The position numbers were made by a program, and so were the translations under genes. A stretch of 64,000 nucleotides of DNA from Agrypnia vestita (taxonomy: Eukaryota > Arthropoda > Insecta > Trichoptera > Phryganeidae). Shown here one piece after another: positions 10,876-21,312 of this stretch (its first letter is position 1; each line of letters starts with the position of its first letter). The notes under the pieces are model-generated. The model searched no databases. It was not told where the DNA came from and saw only the letters and a list, made by a program, of their open reading frames with translations. The DNA lies in assembly GCA_016648135.1 (NCBI GenBank), contig JADDOH010001502.1, forward strand, positions 1 to 64,000. The letters are read 5' to 3'.

Positions 10876-11261
10876 GTTCTATATTTGTTCCAAATCTGAA
10901 AACCTTTCATATATTTGAAGGGACTGTACTAGAGACATCTGTAGTCCTTCTCATGAAATAGTTTACATAGATTTCACAGCTGGTAATGATACATCTATAT
11001 ATCTTACTTAATTAGCGATATCCACTGAAGATAAAATCAAATTTCTCATTGTCTAATAAATTAGATTACCCATCTATATGATTGTAAGTGTTTATCCCTC
11101 ACCACACACAAGACTCGTAATTATTTTTGGTGAGGTATATATGTACATACTTATAAAAAAAAAGAATTGTAAATATTTTCAATTACTGTTAATCATTTCA
11201 TCACATACAATAATATGATTTATCAAAGTTATACAATGTGCATTATAATTAAAAAGTATTT

Positions 11262-11293
11262 ATATATATGTATATATATATATATATATATAT
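11262..11293. repeat. TA microsatellite
   Basis: Alternating TA/TATG tract of about 30 bases followed by a T run. It is simple sequence only. Confidence 0.8.
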
Positions 11294-11579
11294 TTCTTTT
11301 TTTTTAATAGCTTTTTATCCCACTGACTAAAAAGCTGGCTATAAAACTGGCTCCTTGATATTAAGATTATGTCATTTTCATGTTTTATGTGAGATGTGCT
11401 ATTGAATGCTTTTTTTAGATCTATGAATATCCCTATATATTATTTGATATTCATATACCTTATCATTTACACCTTATTCAGGATTTCGCATGAATATGCG
11501 TGGGAATATTTTGAGTATATTCAAATTTTTCAAGAACGCAATACTTGATTTTATCCCCAGAGGATATTAATAAAAATAT

Positions 11580-11975
11580 ATTATAGATGTCTCATAGAGA
11601 TGTCACTATTTTTTTCATGTGGGAAAGTAGATATGGAAGTTTTTTTGGGTGTTCATAGGACTTACGACTTATTGTACGGCTGGCTTAAGTGATCACTTTA
11701 CACGATGTAACATTCACCGATTCCACCCATAATGGACTATTACATCAGTAATTTTTTTATAATATTTTTTATATTATCTAATACAACTTTCAAAAAATTT
11801 ATAAATGTGGTGGTAGTCTATCATGGGTGGAATTGTGAAGTGAACGTGTGTAAAGTGATCACTTAAGCCAGCCGTATGATAAAGTCCTATGAACACCCAA
11901 AAAAAGACTTCCATACCTACTTTCCTGTATAAAAAAAAAATAGTTTCGTCTCTGTGAGACATCTATAATGTATCT
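11580..11975. repeat. Two inverted copies of the dispersed repeat forming a foldback
   Basis: The copy at 11580-11765 (+) and the copy at 11775-11975 (-) are mirror images around an AT-rich centre near 11770, so the whole block can fold into one long hairpin. The matching parts include the TCTCATAGAGATG-like start, GAAGTTTTTTTGGGTGTTCA and GTGATCACTTTACAC. The 62-residue minus frame here is only a by-product. Confidence 0.65.
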
Positions 11976-12185
11976 CCTACGCGTGAGGTTACATTAGCAA
12001 TTGCATCTTGTGTGCAGCGTGACCTTTGGAATCCATATTGGTTGCTGTGTAGTATTTGATTAACATTTTTTTAAAATATTTTAATTGAGGAAATTGGTTA
12101 ATAGCTGGTAAAATTTTGAGAATTGTAATTTTTTAATATAGGTGAGATGTTTTTTTCTCATAATTTTCTTTTTCGAAGGTTATAA

Positions 12186-12500
12186 AGAGAAAATAATTGC
12201 TTTAACCATAGCCATCATTCTGCTAAACTTTGCTTCTGTGTGTAGTTTTCTGGGATAATCTGCCGTGTATATGAGACCTCTCTGGCCGACGTTTCGGATT
12301 CCATTGTAGGGTCCATAATCATTGCTGATGTGATGAGTATGTGTTGATGGGTAGGTTAAGTATTGGCGTGCAATACCGTACCGAAGTGGAAACCTCAGCC
12401 AGAGAGTCACATATACACGGCATAATATCCCAGAAAACTACACACAGAAGCAAATTTTAGCAGAATGAAGGCTATGGTTAAAGCAATTTTTTTCTCTTCA
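12186..12500. mobile_element. Inverted pair of type 2 hammerhead elements
   Basis: The left half (minus-oriented) holds a degraded hammerhead: on the minus strand a mutated CUGANGA site, the stem GGACCC/GGAATCC and GAAACGTCGG (about 12282-12325). The right half (12380-12440, plus) repeats the GAGAGTCACATATACACGGC to ACACACAGAAG part. The inverted arms extend about 45 bp beyond the element family's normal end on both sides (12186-12232 against 12453-12500), so flanking DNA was copied into the foldback too. Confidence 0.6.
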
Positions 12501-13144
12501 TAACGTCCGTGAAAACCTGAGAACATTTTTAAACTTTCCTTGTTTGCACAAAAAAAAAGTATATAAATCTTGAGTTACGTATCTTTATGTAGCGTAATCT
12601 ATTTTCTTATCTTACACTTACCTCTTATCGTCGCACCGATAAATAATTTTGATAATTTGAAACCCATATACAGCAATTAATAGCACTGATATACCTTAAC
12701 AAAATATTTTTTCTTCATTAAGCATCGAGAATCGCACATTGTCCATCGTGTTCAGTGATTTATAGTTATTTAAGGGGCGTATTCTTATTTGTTTCGAAAA
12801 ATAAAACGTAATTATTAGTGATTATTTAGCCACCGTAAGACTCCAACGTTATGAGGTCATCGAGGTTTTAAGTTTAAATGAATAAGATAAGTGTAAATCA
12901 AGTGCTAAAAATTTTAAAGAAGAACCAAAAATAATGTAATAATTTTTATTTATTTTTAAAATATTAAATAAATGTAATAACGTGATTTAGAAAATTAATT
13001 TTTTATATAAAAAATAAGATCGAGTGTCGAAAAGGTGCAAAACAATAGTTAAATTCTAGATATATCTGTTGTGTAGGTATATGCTTCTTAAAATTCGTGT
13101 TAGGTGGCTAAACTTCTGTCGTATAACATATCAAGTATTTCGAA

Positions 13145-14221
13145 ATGCATAGTAGAAGTTGCGAGAATGTAGCTGAGTTTGGAGAGGATGCAGAAAGTAA
13201 AGTGCTGAAGATAAGAGAAATGTTTGAAAACCGTGTAAAGAATACACAATGGTCTTCAAATGATTTGAAGGCTTACACGCTTCCAACGAGAAATAAAAAA
13301 AAGATCATCAATAATTCGATCGATAGCCACTCAAGAAATAAGTCTATTTGGAAAAATGCAGTCTATAAGACAAGTGATGACGTTTCCACTGTTCATCGAA
13401 AAGATAACATAATAAATGAAAATAATATAAAATGTGAACCAATCTACATGAATACCATGTATCCAACGAAACTATTACCTTACCCAAAATATGTAAGTGT
13501 TGAAATATATTACACAAGATTAAAATTGCTTCAGCAAATTGACAATTTAAATAAATCGAAACCAATACAATCAACCATCAATGATGAAAAAACATTGATT
13601 GGCCATCAAAATGTTAAAACAGAAAAAATCATTCAAATGAATAGTAACACTTGGAAACCCGTTTTAAAAAAGGAAGATATAAATAACACTAAAGGATTGG
13701 AGAACATACGCGAAGAGGTTGCATTCAAGTCAAATACGTGCTTAAATAATCAAGGTAATTTGTTAATGGCGAGAAACCAAGAAAAAATAATGATCAGTCG
13801 TAAAAATTTGAACACAGAAGAAAACGTTAAAATAATTGGTAACATTTGGAAACCCGTTTTAAAAAAGGACGATAATAATACTAAAGGATTGAAAAAGAAT
13901 ACAGGCGAAGGAGTTTTCGTCAAGTCAAATCAAACTAATTTTTTTCTGGCAAGCTTACTTTGTGCAAAGAAAACTGAAGACGAGTATACAAATACTTCAG
14001 AAACCTACGAAGTAATTAAAAAAAGTGCGAAGGTCATAGAAAAATGTGAAAAAAATGATATCAGAGGTACACAAAATACGAGTAGTGGAAATTTAACGGA
14101 GGGCAGGCCAAGTGTGAATAGTCTCGATATTTATAATTCGTGTATGCATGTTTTTAAGTCAAGTGAAGTGCCAGAAAGCGTGGCTGTGAAGATGAACGAT
14201 GTTGAGGTGAGTTTTCATTGA
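13145..14221 (+). CDS. Uncharacterised 358-residue Asn/Lys-rich protein, probable long first exon
   Basis: The frame opens at ATG 13145, with an in-frame TAA at 13124-13126, and runs to TGA at 14219-14221. It is hydrophilic and Lys/Asn/Ser-rich, with no signal peptide or membrane segment. The N-terminal part includes AESKVLKIREMFENRV, a predicted helix. An internal motif is repeated: WKPVLKKEDINNTKGL near residue 173 and WKPVLKKDDNNTKGL near residue 237, each followed by a Lys/Glu-rich linker, which suggests an old internal duplication. GAG/GTGAGT at 14209/14210 is a near-perfect donor just before the stop, in phase 0. A matching phase-0 acceptor (TTTACATGTAG/GGG) lies at about 14358 with an open frame of 42 codons, but that exon is unproven. 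The protein is not recognised. It may be an alternative first exon of the same gene as the 6433 ORF. Confidence 0.6.
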   Translation: MHSRSCENVAEFGEDAESKVLKIREMFENRVKNTQWSSNDLKAYTLPTRNKKKIINNSIDSHSRNKSIWKNAVYKTSDDVSTVHRKDNIINENNIKCEPIYMNTMYPTKLLPYPKYVSVEIYYTRLKLLQQIDNLNKSKPIQSTINDEKTLIGHQNVKTEKIIQMNSNTWKPVLKKEDINNTKGLENIREEVAFKSNTCLNNQGNLLMARNQEKIMISRKNLNTEENVKIIGNIWKPVLKKDDNNTKGLKKNTGEGVFVKSNQTNFFLASLLCAKKTEDEYTNTSETYEVIKKSAKVIEKCEKNDIRGTQNTSSGNLTEGRPSVNSLDIYNSCMHVFKSSEVPESVAVKMNDVEVSFH

Positions 14222-14719
14222 ATTTTTTTACGATGTGCTAAAGGTCTCTGTAGATATATCATTTGTGAATATATTTGGTATCTATCTATTCCGTACGTCC
14301 CTGTTGATAAAGAAATAAATAAATTACCATATTTATCTTTTTTATTTACATGTAGGGGACTGTGGGGAAATGGAACAAACCCGATAACTTCGAATGTTGG
14401 TGCTATTCATATCGTCATGTCCCCCCCATGTTCAGGATAATAATTTATAATAATAATGGCGATTGTTATCCCAAAAAATGATGATGAGAATAGACCCGAA
14501 TGTTGGACAAAATACGTCGTTGTGGGCCCTACATAGAGTGAATTCAATTACTTTTGACGTTGCATAAAATATGTCGGAAAAAACAGTGTTCATCGTTTGG
14601 TGCTTAAATTTTTTTGTTGAGGTGAAATAATTCTTCAATCTGGGAGACTGTTGACTAGGATAAAACTATTTTTGATAATTTTCACTGATAACTATGATAT
14701 CGTATTGCTGTTGTATCAA

Positions 14720-15300
14720 CGGATTGTGATTTTATTTTATTTATTTATATTTATTTATTTAATAGATAAATACATTTTTTTACAAAAATGATGGTTTACA
14801 GTTTTTACATGGTATTTCTCTTCTACATGATTAATATTACTCGTGAGTAGGAGAGGAGTATCATTTTATTTAAAGTGTATTTAATAGTATGTAGTAGGTA
14901 CATATTATGTACATATTATGTACATACATATAAGAAAAAAGAAAAACTAATATGCAATGAACATAATTCAATAATATGAGACAACAGTAAAAATAAAGTA
15001 ATAATAAGCATAACACATATACCTAACAATGTGCAATTATTATTTAAAAATGAAAGATAAAATAAAAGAACATTATAAGCAAAGACATACAACAGTACCC
15101 ATCTATGCAGTAAAAATAATATTAATATTAAAACTATCTATGTATTATTAAAGAAATATTCCACAGAATTGTATAATAAAAATAAAATATATACACAATT
15201 AAATAATAAGTAAATAAATTACACTATAATATGTGGGGTATAAAAGCAAAGATAGCAATATCCAAAAAATAAAAAAATATTTTGAATGCAGTAACCAAGG
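14720..15300 (-). repeat. A-rich LINE 3'-end-like sequence
   Basis: On the minus strand this ends in repeated AAATAAATAAAATA-type sequence, like the 3' tails of several LINE ends here (40105-40400 and 55683). The upstream body is A/AT-rich with no open frame. I see no coding sequence in it. Confidence 0.3.
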
Positions 15301-15728
15301 ATTACTTATTTAAAATGTACTGAATTATAGATTTTTTGTATCTATCCCTTCCAAAGTCATGGCATAAATTAGTAAACTTCGATGACTGAAATAATTTTTT
15401 TTTGTATATTGCTGCCTTTGCTTTTATACCCCCCCACATACCTATATTAAAAATTATTAACTTTGAGGATATTTTTTAATGTTTTTCTTAAAAACCTCAC
15501 AATTATGCTCAATCCTCATTTTAAGAGGTAATTTCATTTCACACCTCTAAATGTATTACATCTTATAATCAATTTTTTAAATTGTGACGATTATAATAAT
15601 TTATTGTTAATGGTGTGAGGTTTGAGATTATGGTATAACAGTAGGTAGGTACTTATTTTATATAATACTAGCTGTGCCCGCGCGGCTTCACACGCGTAGA
15701 TTTTTAGAATACTGTTTGGATCGTCATA

Positions 15729-15756
15729 GAACTTTCGCGAACCTTCTAGAATATTC
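15729..15756. promoter_or_regulatory. Six-unit heat-shock element array 1
   Basis: GAA, TTC, GAA, TTC, GAA, TTC triplets stand at exact 5-base spacing (15729, 15734, 15739, 15744, 15749 and 15754), the consensus bound by HSF trimers. A further GAAnnTTCnnGAA follows at 15765-15777. The match is perfect. Whether it works as an enhancer is unknown. Confidence 0.6.
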
Positions 15757-15826
15757 TCCTTCCAGAACTTTCAAGAAATTTATTGAATGTGCAGGAACCT
15801 TCTGCCACTCAGTTTAGAACTTTATA

Positions 15827-15854
15827 GAACTTTCGGGAATTTTCTAGAACCTTC
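15827..15854. promoter_or_regulatory. Six-unit heat-shock element array 2
   Basis: A second run of six alternating GAA/TTC triplets at 5-base spacing (15827, 15832, 15837, 15842, 15847 and 15852), then partial sites at 15863-15870 and 15888-15895. With array 1 it covers about 170 bp of the same dispersed element. Confidence 0.6.
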
Positions 15855-16157
15855 TTTTTCCAGAACTTTCTAGAGCAGGTTTTTCCGGAACCTTCTAGAC
15901 TCACCGACACAGTCGGCGCGCCTATTTTGAAACAATCTGAAGCATTTGCAGCCTTCCCATAACAAAAAAATGTGCTAGAAAGCACATTTTCGTCACCCAC
16001 TCCCACCCACACATAGCCACCCCCACCAAACTCGCATATTTTCAATGTGACACCAAGGGCTATCCACTACCATAACCATCGGTCGGTGGTTGTGGCTGGT
16101 TGTGGAGAAAACTTGGCAGATAGGGAAATGCGGGTTTTTTACGTATATATATATTGA

Positions 16158-16470
16158 TTCGTAACGCCAAAATTGTCGAAGTGTACAATGTTATATTTAT
16201 GATACCACAATAAGCCAATGAAAGTACACCGGTATGGCTTCCACTCGTCTTAGACGTTTCAAAGTGATTATAACTTGTCATTTGTACAAAGCATAGCCAC
16301 CAAAATATACATACACGAATTAACAAAAATGTCTTGTTACACAGACTGGTTCTACGGCTGGTTCCACAACGTTTTACTTGTTTGGAAAAAATACTACGAG
16401 CTTGTAAAATTTGAAAGAATTATGAAAATATTGAACTAAATAATTTAAAAAATATAATATCTCTGTAAAT
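16158..16470 (+). repeat. Dispersed repeat, copy 2 (partner at 4740-5060)
   Basis: It shares GAAGTGTACAATGTTATAT, GACGTTTCAAAGTGATT-like sequence, GGCTGGTTCCA and TTTTACTTGTTT in the same order with 4740-5060. It ends near a shared ATCTCTGTA. No ORF or terminal repeat. Confidence 0.6.
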
Positions 16471-16654
16471 TTGTGGTGTTTTTTTTTTACAAAAACTGAA
16501 AGTGACTGGGTTCGAAAAAAATTTATAAAAAACACGTTACTATTGTAAAAAATACATTTTATTTACTAGGGGATGTAATGACGCCATACTAAATACTTTA
16601 AATGCATTACAATTGTTTCTTTATATTTGCGAGGGCGGATTTATTTCCGCTGTA

Positions 16655-16803
16655 TCCCTGTATGTGATCTGGTGGTCGGTTGTTCGAGCCTCATTATAGC
16701 ACTCCAGCAAGTTAGTCCTATTTTCATACCACAAGCGTTTAGTTTATTTTGAAAATAGTAAGAATATTGATGCAACAAGCATTCCGTGTTGTCATCTCTA
16801 TTA
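16655..16803 (+). mobile_element. tRNA-derived SINE copy
   Basis: It contains GGTTGTTCGAGCCTC (B-box-like), then ACTCCAGCAAGTTAGTCCTA, then AAGAATATTGATG and GTCATCTCTA. The same blocks occur in reverse in the copies at 33339-33524, 33569-33695 and 63945-64000. This copy is diverged and its A-box is weak. Confidence 0.6.
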
Positions 16804-16844
16804 TAAAAAAAACTAACCCATAAAAACCAAGTTTTTATTATGCT

Positions 16845-17250
16845 CCTTTTCTCATTGAATCAGGTTTCGTGCCTACTGCACGCGTCGGGGTCATTACTCA
16901 GTTGTATGAAAAAAATATAAAAATGTCGAAAAAACCAAAATTATACTATAATTATTAATTTTTTAAAACAAATATTTGTAAGATTATTTTTATCGTCGCC
17001 ACGAGTCTGCCTGCAAAGTTTCAGCTCGATTGGATAACGGGAAAGGGTTAAAAATCGATTCTAAGTTTTTCCGTTATCTTTGAAATATTTATTATTTATC
17101 ACGTATTCTTTATCATTGTTTTTTATTTAGTTTTTTTTTACCAGCTTCGAGGAAACTTTACTGGTCATACTCACGAATATTTTTTTTTGATATTATATAA
17201 AAAAAATTAAAATTGTACTGTATGTTTCCCAAATAAAATAAAATAAAACA
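16845..17250 (+). repeat. Dispersed repeat with inverted copies nearby
   Basis: 16850-17080 matches 21955-22195 in inverse orientation, including CGTCGCCACGAGTCT and AGTTTCAGCTCGATTGG. 17098-17248 matches 17793-17946 in inverse orientation, including CCAGCTTCGAGGAAACTT and TGTTTCCCAAATAAAATAAA. A weaker relative is near 26080-26110. No ORF. The class is not known. Confidence 0.6.
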
Positions 17251-17626
17251 AACTGCAGACGCTACGAAAGGGAGTAAAAAGAAGACTAATACAGGCCGCA
17301 GGCCCTGTGGCCGCCCTATCGAGATTTACATAAATGGTTCCCATTTAAATAGCTTCGTCTCTGTGAGACGAAGCCATTTAATTGATCAATTTAAGCTCTG
17401 TGCTATCGATTTTACGTTACGCCACGAAAAACGAAAATACAAGTATTTTCGTCGCTCTTGCTTTCTAAACATTTGTCAGACCCTCCATCAATTATCAGCG
17501 GCCGTCACATTGGAACATTGATTTGCCCTCTCGGTAATGGCGTGTTGTACATTGCAATTGGGAGGATGTCCGATGACATTATCATTCGGCTGCTTACAGC
17601 GACCGCCGGCAGGGTCGCCCGCATCA

Positions 17627-18534
17627 CAAGTCTATTAGATCAACGGCCAGCGACCGCCAGACTTATGTTATAGTATCAACCCTGAAATATTTTCTCTACA
17701 TGTACACTATAGAAGGTAAAAAGGTTTGGATATTATGACATTTGGGTACAAAAAAGTAAAATGTAAAAATAACAAACCTGATTATGTAATGTTTGTTTAT
17801 TTATTTTTATTTTATTTTGGGAAACATAAGTATAATGCAATAATTTTTTTATAATATCGAAAAATTATTCATTGATCGTCACCAGTGAAGTTTCCTCGAA
17901 GCTGGTATAAAAACTAAGAAAAAATTATAAAGAATATGTGATAAATGTTTAATTATGATAATGCATAAGAGGTGAGAAGAGGAAGGGAATGGGATTCAAT
18001 TAAATAAGTATTAAATTTATTTCAATAATCGTAAATGAGATTACGGAGTCTCATTTAAAATCGAAGCAAATTCTCGATAAAAATGTCTAGGTTATTTGTA
18101 GAATTTAACAGATTATATTTTGAAGTGGAACGAGTTACAAAACAGTTTTTAAGTAGTTAGTCCTGTCAAAGTTTGGGTAAAATAAATTATTTGAACGCGT
18201 TGACTATGTAGGACAGCTTAAACCTATTTGCTCTAATAAATAAACGGGATAGTACTCCTTCATTATTCATTCATATTAATGATTGCCAGACGCTTTGAAG
18301 CTCTATATATAATTTATTCGGGCCATTATTTAACAATATTACTCGATACCTTATATTTTAACGTTTTGCTTACACATTTTTTGTACCTATATTTCCTGTT
18401 ATCTGTCAAAATCCCCCAAACTCAACTGTCATAATATCCAAACCTTCTTACCTACTATAGTGTACAACTATAGAAAATATTTCAGGTTTGATACCATAAC
18501 GTAAGTCTGGCGTTCGCTGGCTCTAATAGATTTG
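17627..18534. mobile_element. Long-TIR non-autonomous DNA element, copy A
   Basis: Inverted arms of about 130 bp start at TCTATTAGATCAACGGCCAG and end at its near-complement by 18534. They include AAGGTTTGGATATTATGACA against its complement at about 18430. A second, shorter copy is at 35995-36534. The interior of copy A contains a segment (17793-17946) that is the inverse of 17098-17248 and is absent from copy B, so it has a nested insertion or rearrangement. No transposase. Confidence 0.65.
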
Positions 18535-18950
18535 TGAATAATATCACAAATTAATACAGAGCATAAAGTTGAAGTTTTTATTTTACCTAATAATTAATCA
18601 GCTACCATACTAATTTTGGAAAAATTTTCTAATTGCGAATGGACATTCGAAATTATTATTGTTGGGAATGTCACCGAAAAATCATATTGCATTTATTTAA
18701 GGAGTTATTTTAGCTTCTGCTGGCATATTAAATAATTTTACTTGTAGCAGCGCCCTTCGTGTATGATGATTGATGTGAATGTCCTTTTATTTTTACATAA
18801 TGAGTAATCATAACATATTTTGCGGTCAAATACGAGGGTCACACCACAACAGCCGATTGTGTCCACAGACAATACATAATGTTTCGCGCGACCTTGATCA
18901 TTTCAATTAGAGGCCACTAAAAATCATATCAAATTACTGTCTGCACTTAC

Positions 18951-19103
18951 TAAAAGAACGTCCCATTCTAAACGACAGTCGGGGGGGATCTGATTAGGAG
19001 GATAGGTGGAATTTCCTTCGGAAACGCTGAACTTTTCAAGAATGCAAGCAGTGTATCGTGCTTCAGATCTTTCATTCGGGTGTGGGTATCCCGCTGGGAA
19101 ATT
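18951..19103 (-). CDS. Candidate internal coding exon
   Basis: The minus-strand stretch from acceptor GATCCCCTTAG/AAT (19104/19103) to donor CTTTTA/GTAAGT (18951/18950) is 153 bp, phase 0 at both ends, and open for 51 codons. The translation starts NFPAGYPHPNERSEARYTAC and includes EGNSTYPPNQIPPDCRLEWD. Composition is protein-like and GC is above the local average. A competing frame is open over the same DNA. No partner exon was identified and the family is not recognised. Confidence 0.25.
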
Positions 19104-19149
19104 CTAAGGGGATCTTTCCTGCGGGGTGTGACTATTGTGTGCTGGTCTT

Positions 19150-19445
19150 TTTTAACCAGTAATTTCGTCATAAGCTTGACATCTACTGCGGTTTATATCT
19201 GCCTGAAGTAATTTTTCCGAGTCCTTTGTTTGTTTTGTACAACTTTATTTTCATTTTTCCCTCAGGGTAATGACTGTTGTACCTAGTTCAAGTGTCTCTA
19301 CGGTATTTCCTCACATATATGTATATAATTGTAATCATAGCGTGTAATATAAATGTGTATTAATTATATTATATTGAGTATAGCCCCTCTTATGTTTGTA
19401 CATTTACCAAATAAATTTAATAATAATAATAAAAAATAAAAATAA
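19150..19445 (+). repeat. Possible LINE or gene 3' end with AAT-rich tail
   Basis: AT-rich sequence ending ACCAAATAAATTTAATAATA and an A-rich tail at about 19440. It contains AATAAA at 19410-19415. It could be the 3' end of a retroelement or of an unannotated plus-strand transcript. No coding frame was identified. Confidence 0.25.
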
Positions 19446-20133
19446 ATTCATTCTATTGTTTTGTATTGTATGGTTTGCTTTTGATGTCAGTGAAGCGGTT
19501 TTGTGTGGACGTCTCCCCGCTCCGCCTGCACTCACATGAGTAGCGCCTCCCCACTTTAGTATAAAGATATTTTTTATACTTAAGTGGGGAGGATGACCAC
19601 TTTGGGTGGCAAAAGTGTAGGGCCGATGCGGGAGCTATTACTCATAAAACGGCATGGGCGTATGGTGGGTCGCTGTTCACTGTCTGTGATACCGGAAAAG
19701 TCTGAATATTATAAATTCACCGATACGTGCAGCGCATATATCAGTGAATTTAATACATAATTTGTATTTCCAGGCTGGCAATGAAAAGCTATGTTTTGCC
19801 TGGTTGACCTAGCAGGAACATGATAGGTCATTAATGAATTTACTTCGGGACAATCTAATAAACAATTAACAATTTAAAAAATGTAAATGAGTTTTGACAA
19901 AATTCCCATTAGACAATTTAGCTAATTTTAATTTCTTCATCAAAACAATATAGTTCAGATGAATGATTCATTAAACAGATCTACAACAGGTATGTATACA
20001 TATATATATAGTTTGAAATTGATAAATCTTTAATATTTATGCTGATATTATTTATATTGCTTAGTATGGTGACCATATTGTCATGGTATCGTGTATGCGA
20101 AAGGTAAATTAAACAATTAAAATTAATTTAGGT

Positions 20134-20139
20134 TTTATT
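20134..20139 (-). promoter_or_regulatory. Poly(A) signal of the 20234-20500 terminal exon
   Basis: AATAAA on the minus strand about 95 bases after the TAA at 20234-20236. Position and context (GCTAATAAAACC) suit a real cleavage signal. Confidence 0.5.
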
Positions 20140-20233
20140 AGCTACACAAAGTCACTGGACACGAATTTAATCTGAGCACTATTCTTAAAATCAACATAAA
20201 TGTTTCTAGGATATTTCATACACTAAATTCATT

Positions 20234-20500
20234 TTAAGATTTTTCGCTGAACTTTTTATGACTCCTGAATAACTTGTCTCTCATATACTGAGGCACGTTA
20301 CTTAAATCGCTCAGGTTTGCACTGGAAAACTTCTCGCTTGTCGGTAAGTACTTTTTAAAATCTACTATCGCTGGAATCACACACGTGCTGGCATCGGACA
20401 CGCTGAGTGCGCAGTAGTCGGTCGATCTCCTTTTATAGGTAAAATCATATCTCCGTAATCTGGTGGACCATATAGTGCGTAATTCCTTCTTACTATATCG
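20234..20500 (-). CDS. Terminal coding exon of an unrecognised minus-strand gene
   Basis: The minus-strand frame is open from 20500 (just after a TAA at 20501-20503) to a TAA at 20234-20236, up to 88 codons with no start codon near the left edge. The most protein-like part runs RRYDFTYKRRSTDYCALSVS and on through YLPTSEKFSSANLSDLSNVP to KLFRSHKKFSEKS. GC is well above the flanks, and the 3' UTR has a well-placed poly(A) signal. The acceptor is not certain: candidates are AG at 20494-20493 or CCACCAG at 20461-20460, neither with a strong pyrimidine tract. Upstream exons should lie at higher coordinates; 43390-43548 is a possible but unproven partner. Confidence 0.5.
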   Translation of the reverse strand, partial: RYSKKELRTIWSTRLRRYDFTYKRRSTDYCALSVSDASTCVIPAIVDFKKYLPTSEKFSSANLSDLSNVPQYMRDKLFRSHKKFSEKS

Positions 20501-20639
20501 TTACGATATTATAATATGTAGTTCGTAAAATGTCAAAGTTTGATTCACTTGTAGTAGTAGATTAGGCGATCTAGCCGAATGTACAGTATGCAGAGCATCG
20601 TACACAAGGAATTGGAAAAAATGCAAACTACATCACCAA

Positions 20640-21120
20640 CGTTTGATAGGTATTGAAATTGAAATTATTAATTATTTCTTCAATCTGTTTGGTATCATCA
20701 GCAAAAAATTAATAGAAAATTAAAATTTTATTGACAACCCTGCACATCCTATTCTACTCTCACGGTCACCCAATATCGAAGTCGTGTACACACACTAGTG
20801 TGCACTAGATATTTTTGCGCTAGTGTTTGTTTGCCCGACGCACATGTGCGTCATGCATGTCATGTGTTACGTTATTATTACTATTTTATTTTACAGTCGT
20901 GCGCGGTAAATGATTATAATGTTCCAAATTTTATATATCGCGGTTTTCTTTGATGCCGCGCCGCCCACTGACGGCAGATACAATAAAATACAATTTTAAA
21001 TTTATTTAGGTAGAGTCCGTTTACTTTAGGAAAGCCTCTTGCATTAGTGTGAGTAACAATCCGTTTTCAAAATCTCGTAACATTCGTTTTTTGAGTAAAC
21101 GACAGCGCAAAAAATAAATA
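20640..21120. other. No feature recognised
   Basis: AT-rich single-copy-looking sequence. Nothing coding or repetitive was recognised apart from short CG-containing patches near 20815-20960. Confidence 0.3.
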
Positions 21121-21137
21121 CCTATAAATATTATTTT

Positions 21138-21312
21138 TATAATGTTCTAAGGTTTTCACGGCCGTTCAGAATCTTCTGTGCATAGTTTTCTGGGATATTC
21201 TGCCGTGTATATGTGACCTCTCTGGCCGACGTTTCGCATCAACCATCAGCACATCAGCCCTGAAACGTCGGCCAGAGAGGTCACACATACACGGCAGAAA
21301 ACTATAAACAGA
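21138..21312. mobile_element. Type 2 hammerhead element, inverted pair, with 12-bp target duplication
   Basis: The 175-bp insert is flanked by AAATATTATTTT at 21126-21137 and 21313-21324. The left half is minus-oriented and the right half plus-oriented. Both keep GAAACGTCGGCCAGAGAGGT, the 3' half of the hammerhead and the start of stem I, but the plus-strand half has lost stem II (CCCTGAAACGTCGG). So it is a dead foldback derivative of the 10137 element. Confidence 0.65.

Larger units (their letters stand above)
15666..16050 (+). repeat. Dispersed 'ACTAGCTGTGCCCGCG' element carrying heat-shock-element arrays
   Basis: It opens with ACTAGCTGTGCCCGCGCGGC, a head shared in part with 46170 (+) and 58730-58830 (-). 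The body between 15729 and 15900 is built from repeated GAAnnTTC units. The right part has a hairpin TGTGCTAGAAAGCACA near 15970 and CCACCC repeats. No ORF of its own. The small minus-strand frames over it are artefacts of the repeats. Confidence 0.6.

Noticed and set aside
14340..14490. Exon after acceptor TTTACATGTAG (42 open codons in phase with the 13145 ORF)
   Set aside because: The phase fits, but the translated sequence becomes low-complexity (Asn/Ile) and no donor is visible; left as a note only.
17458..17673. 71-codon plus ORF in a GC-richer patch
   Set aside because: It runs into the inverted repeat of a non-autonomous element, and there is no start, splice or protein-family support.
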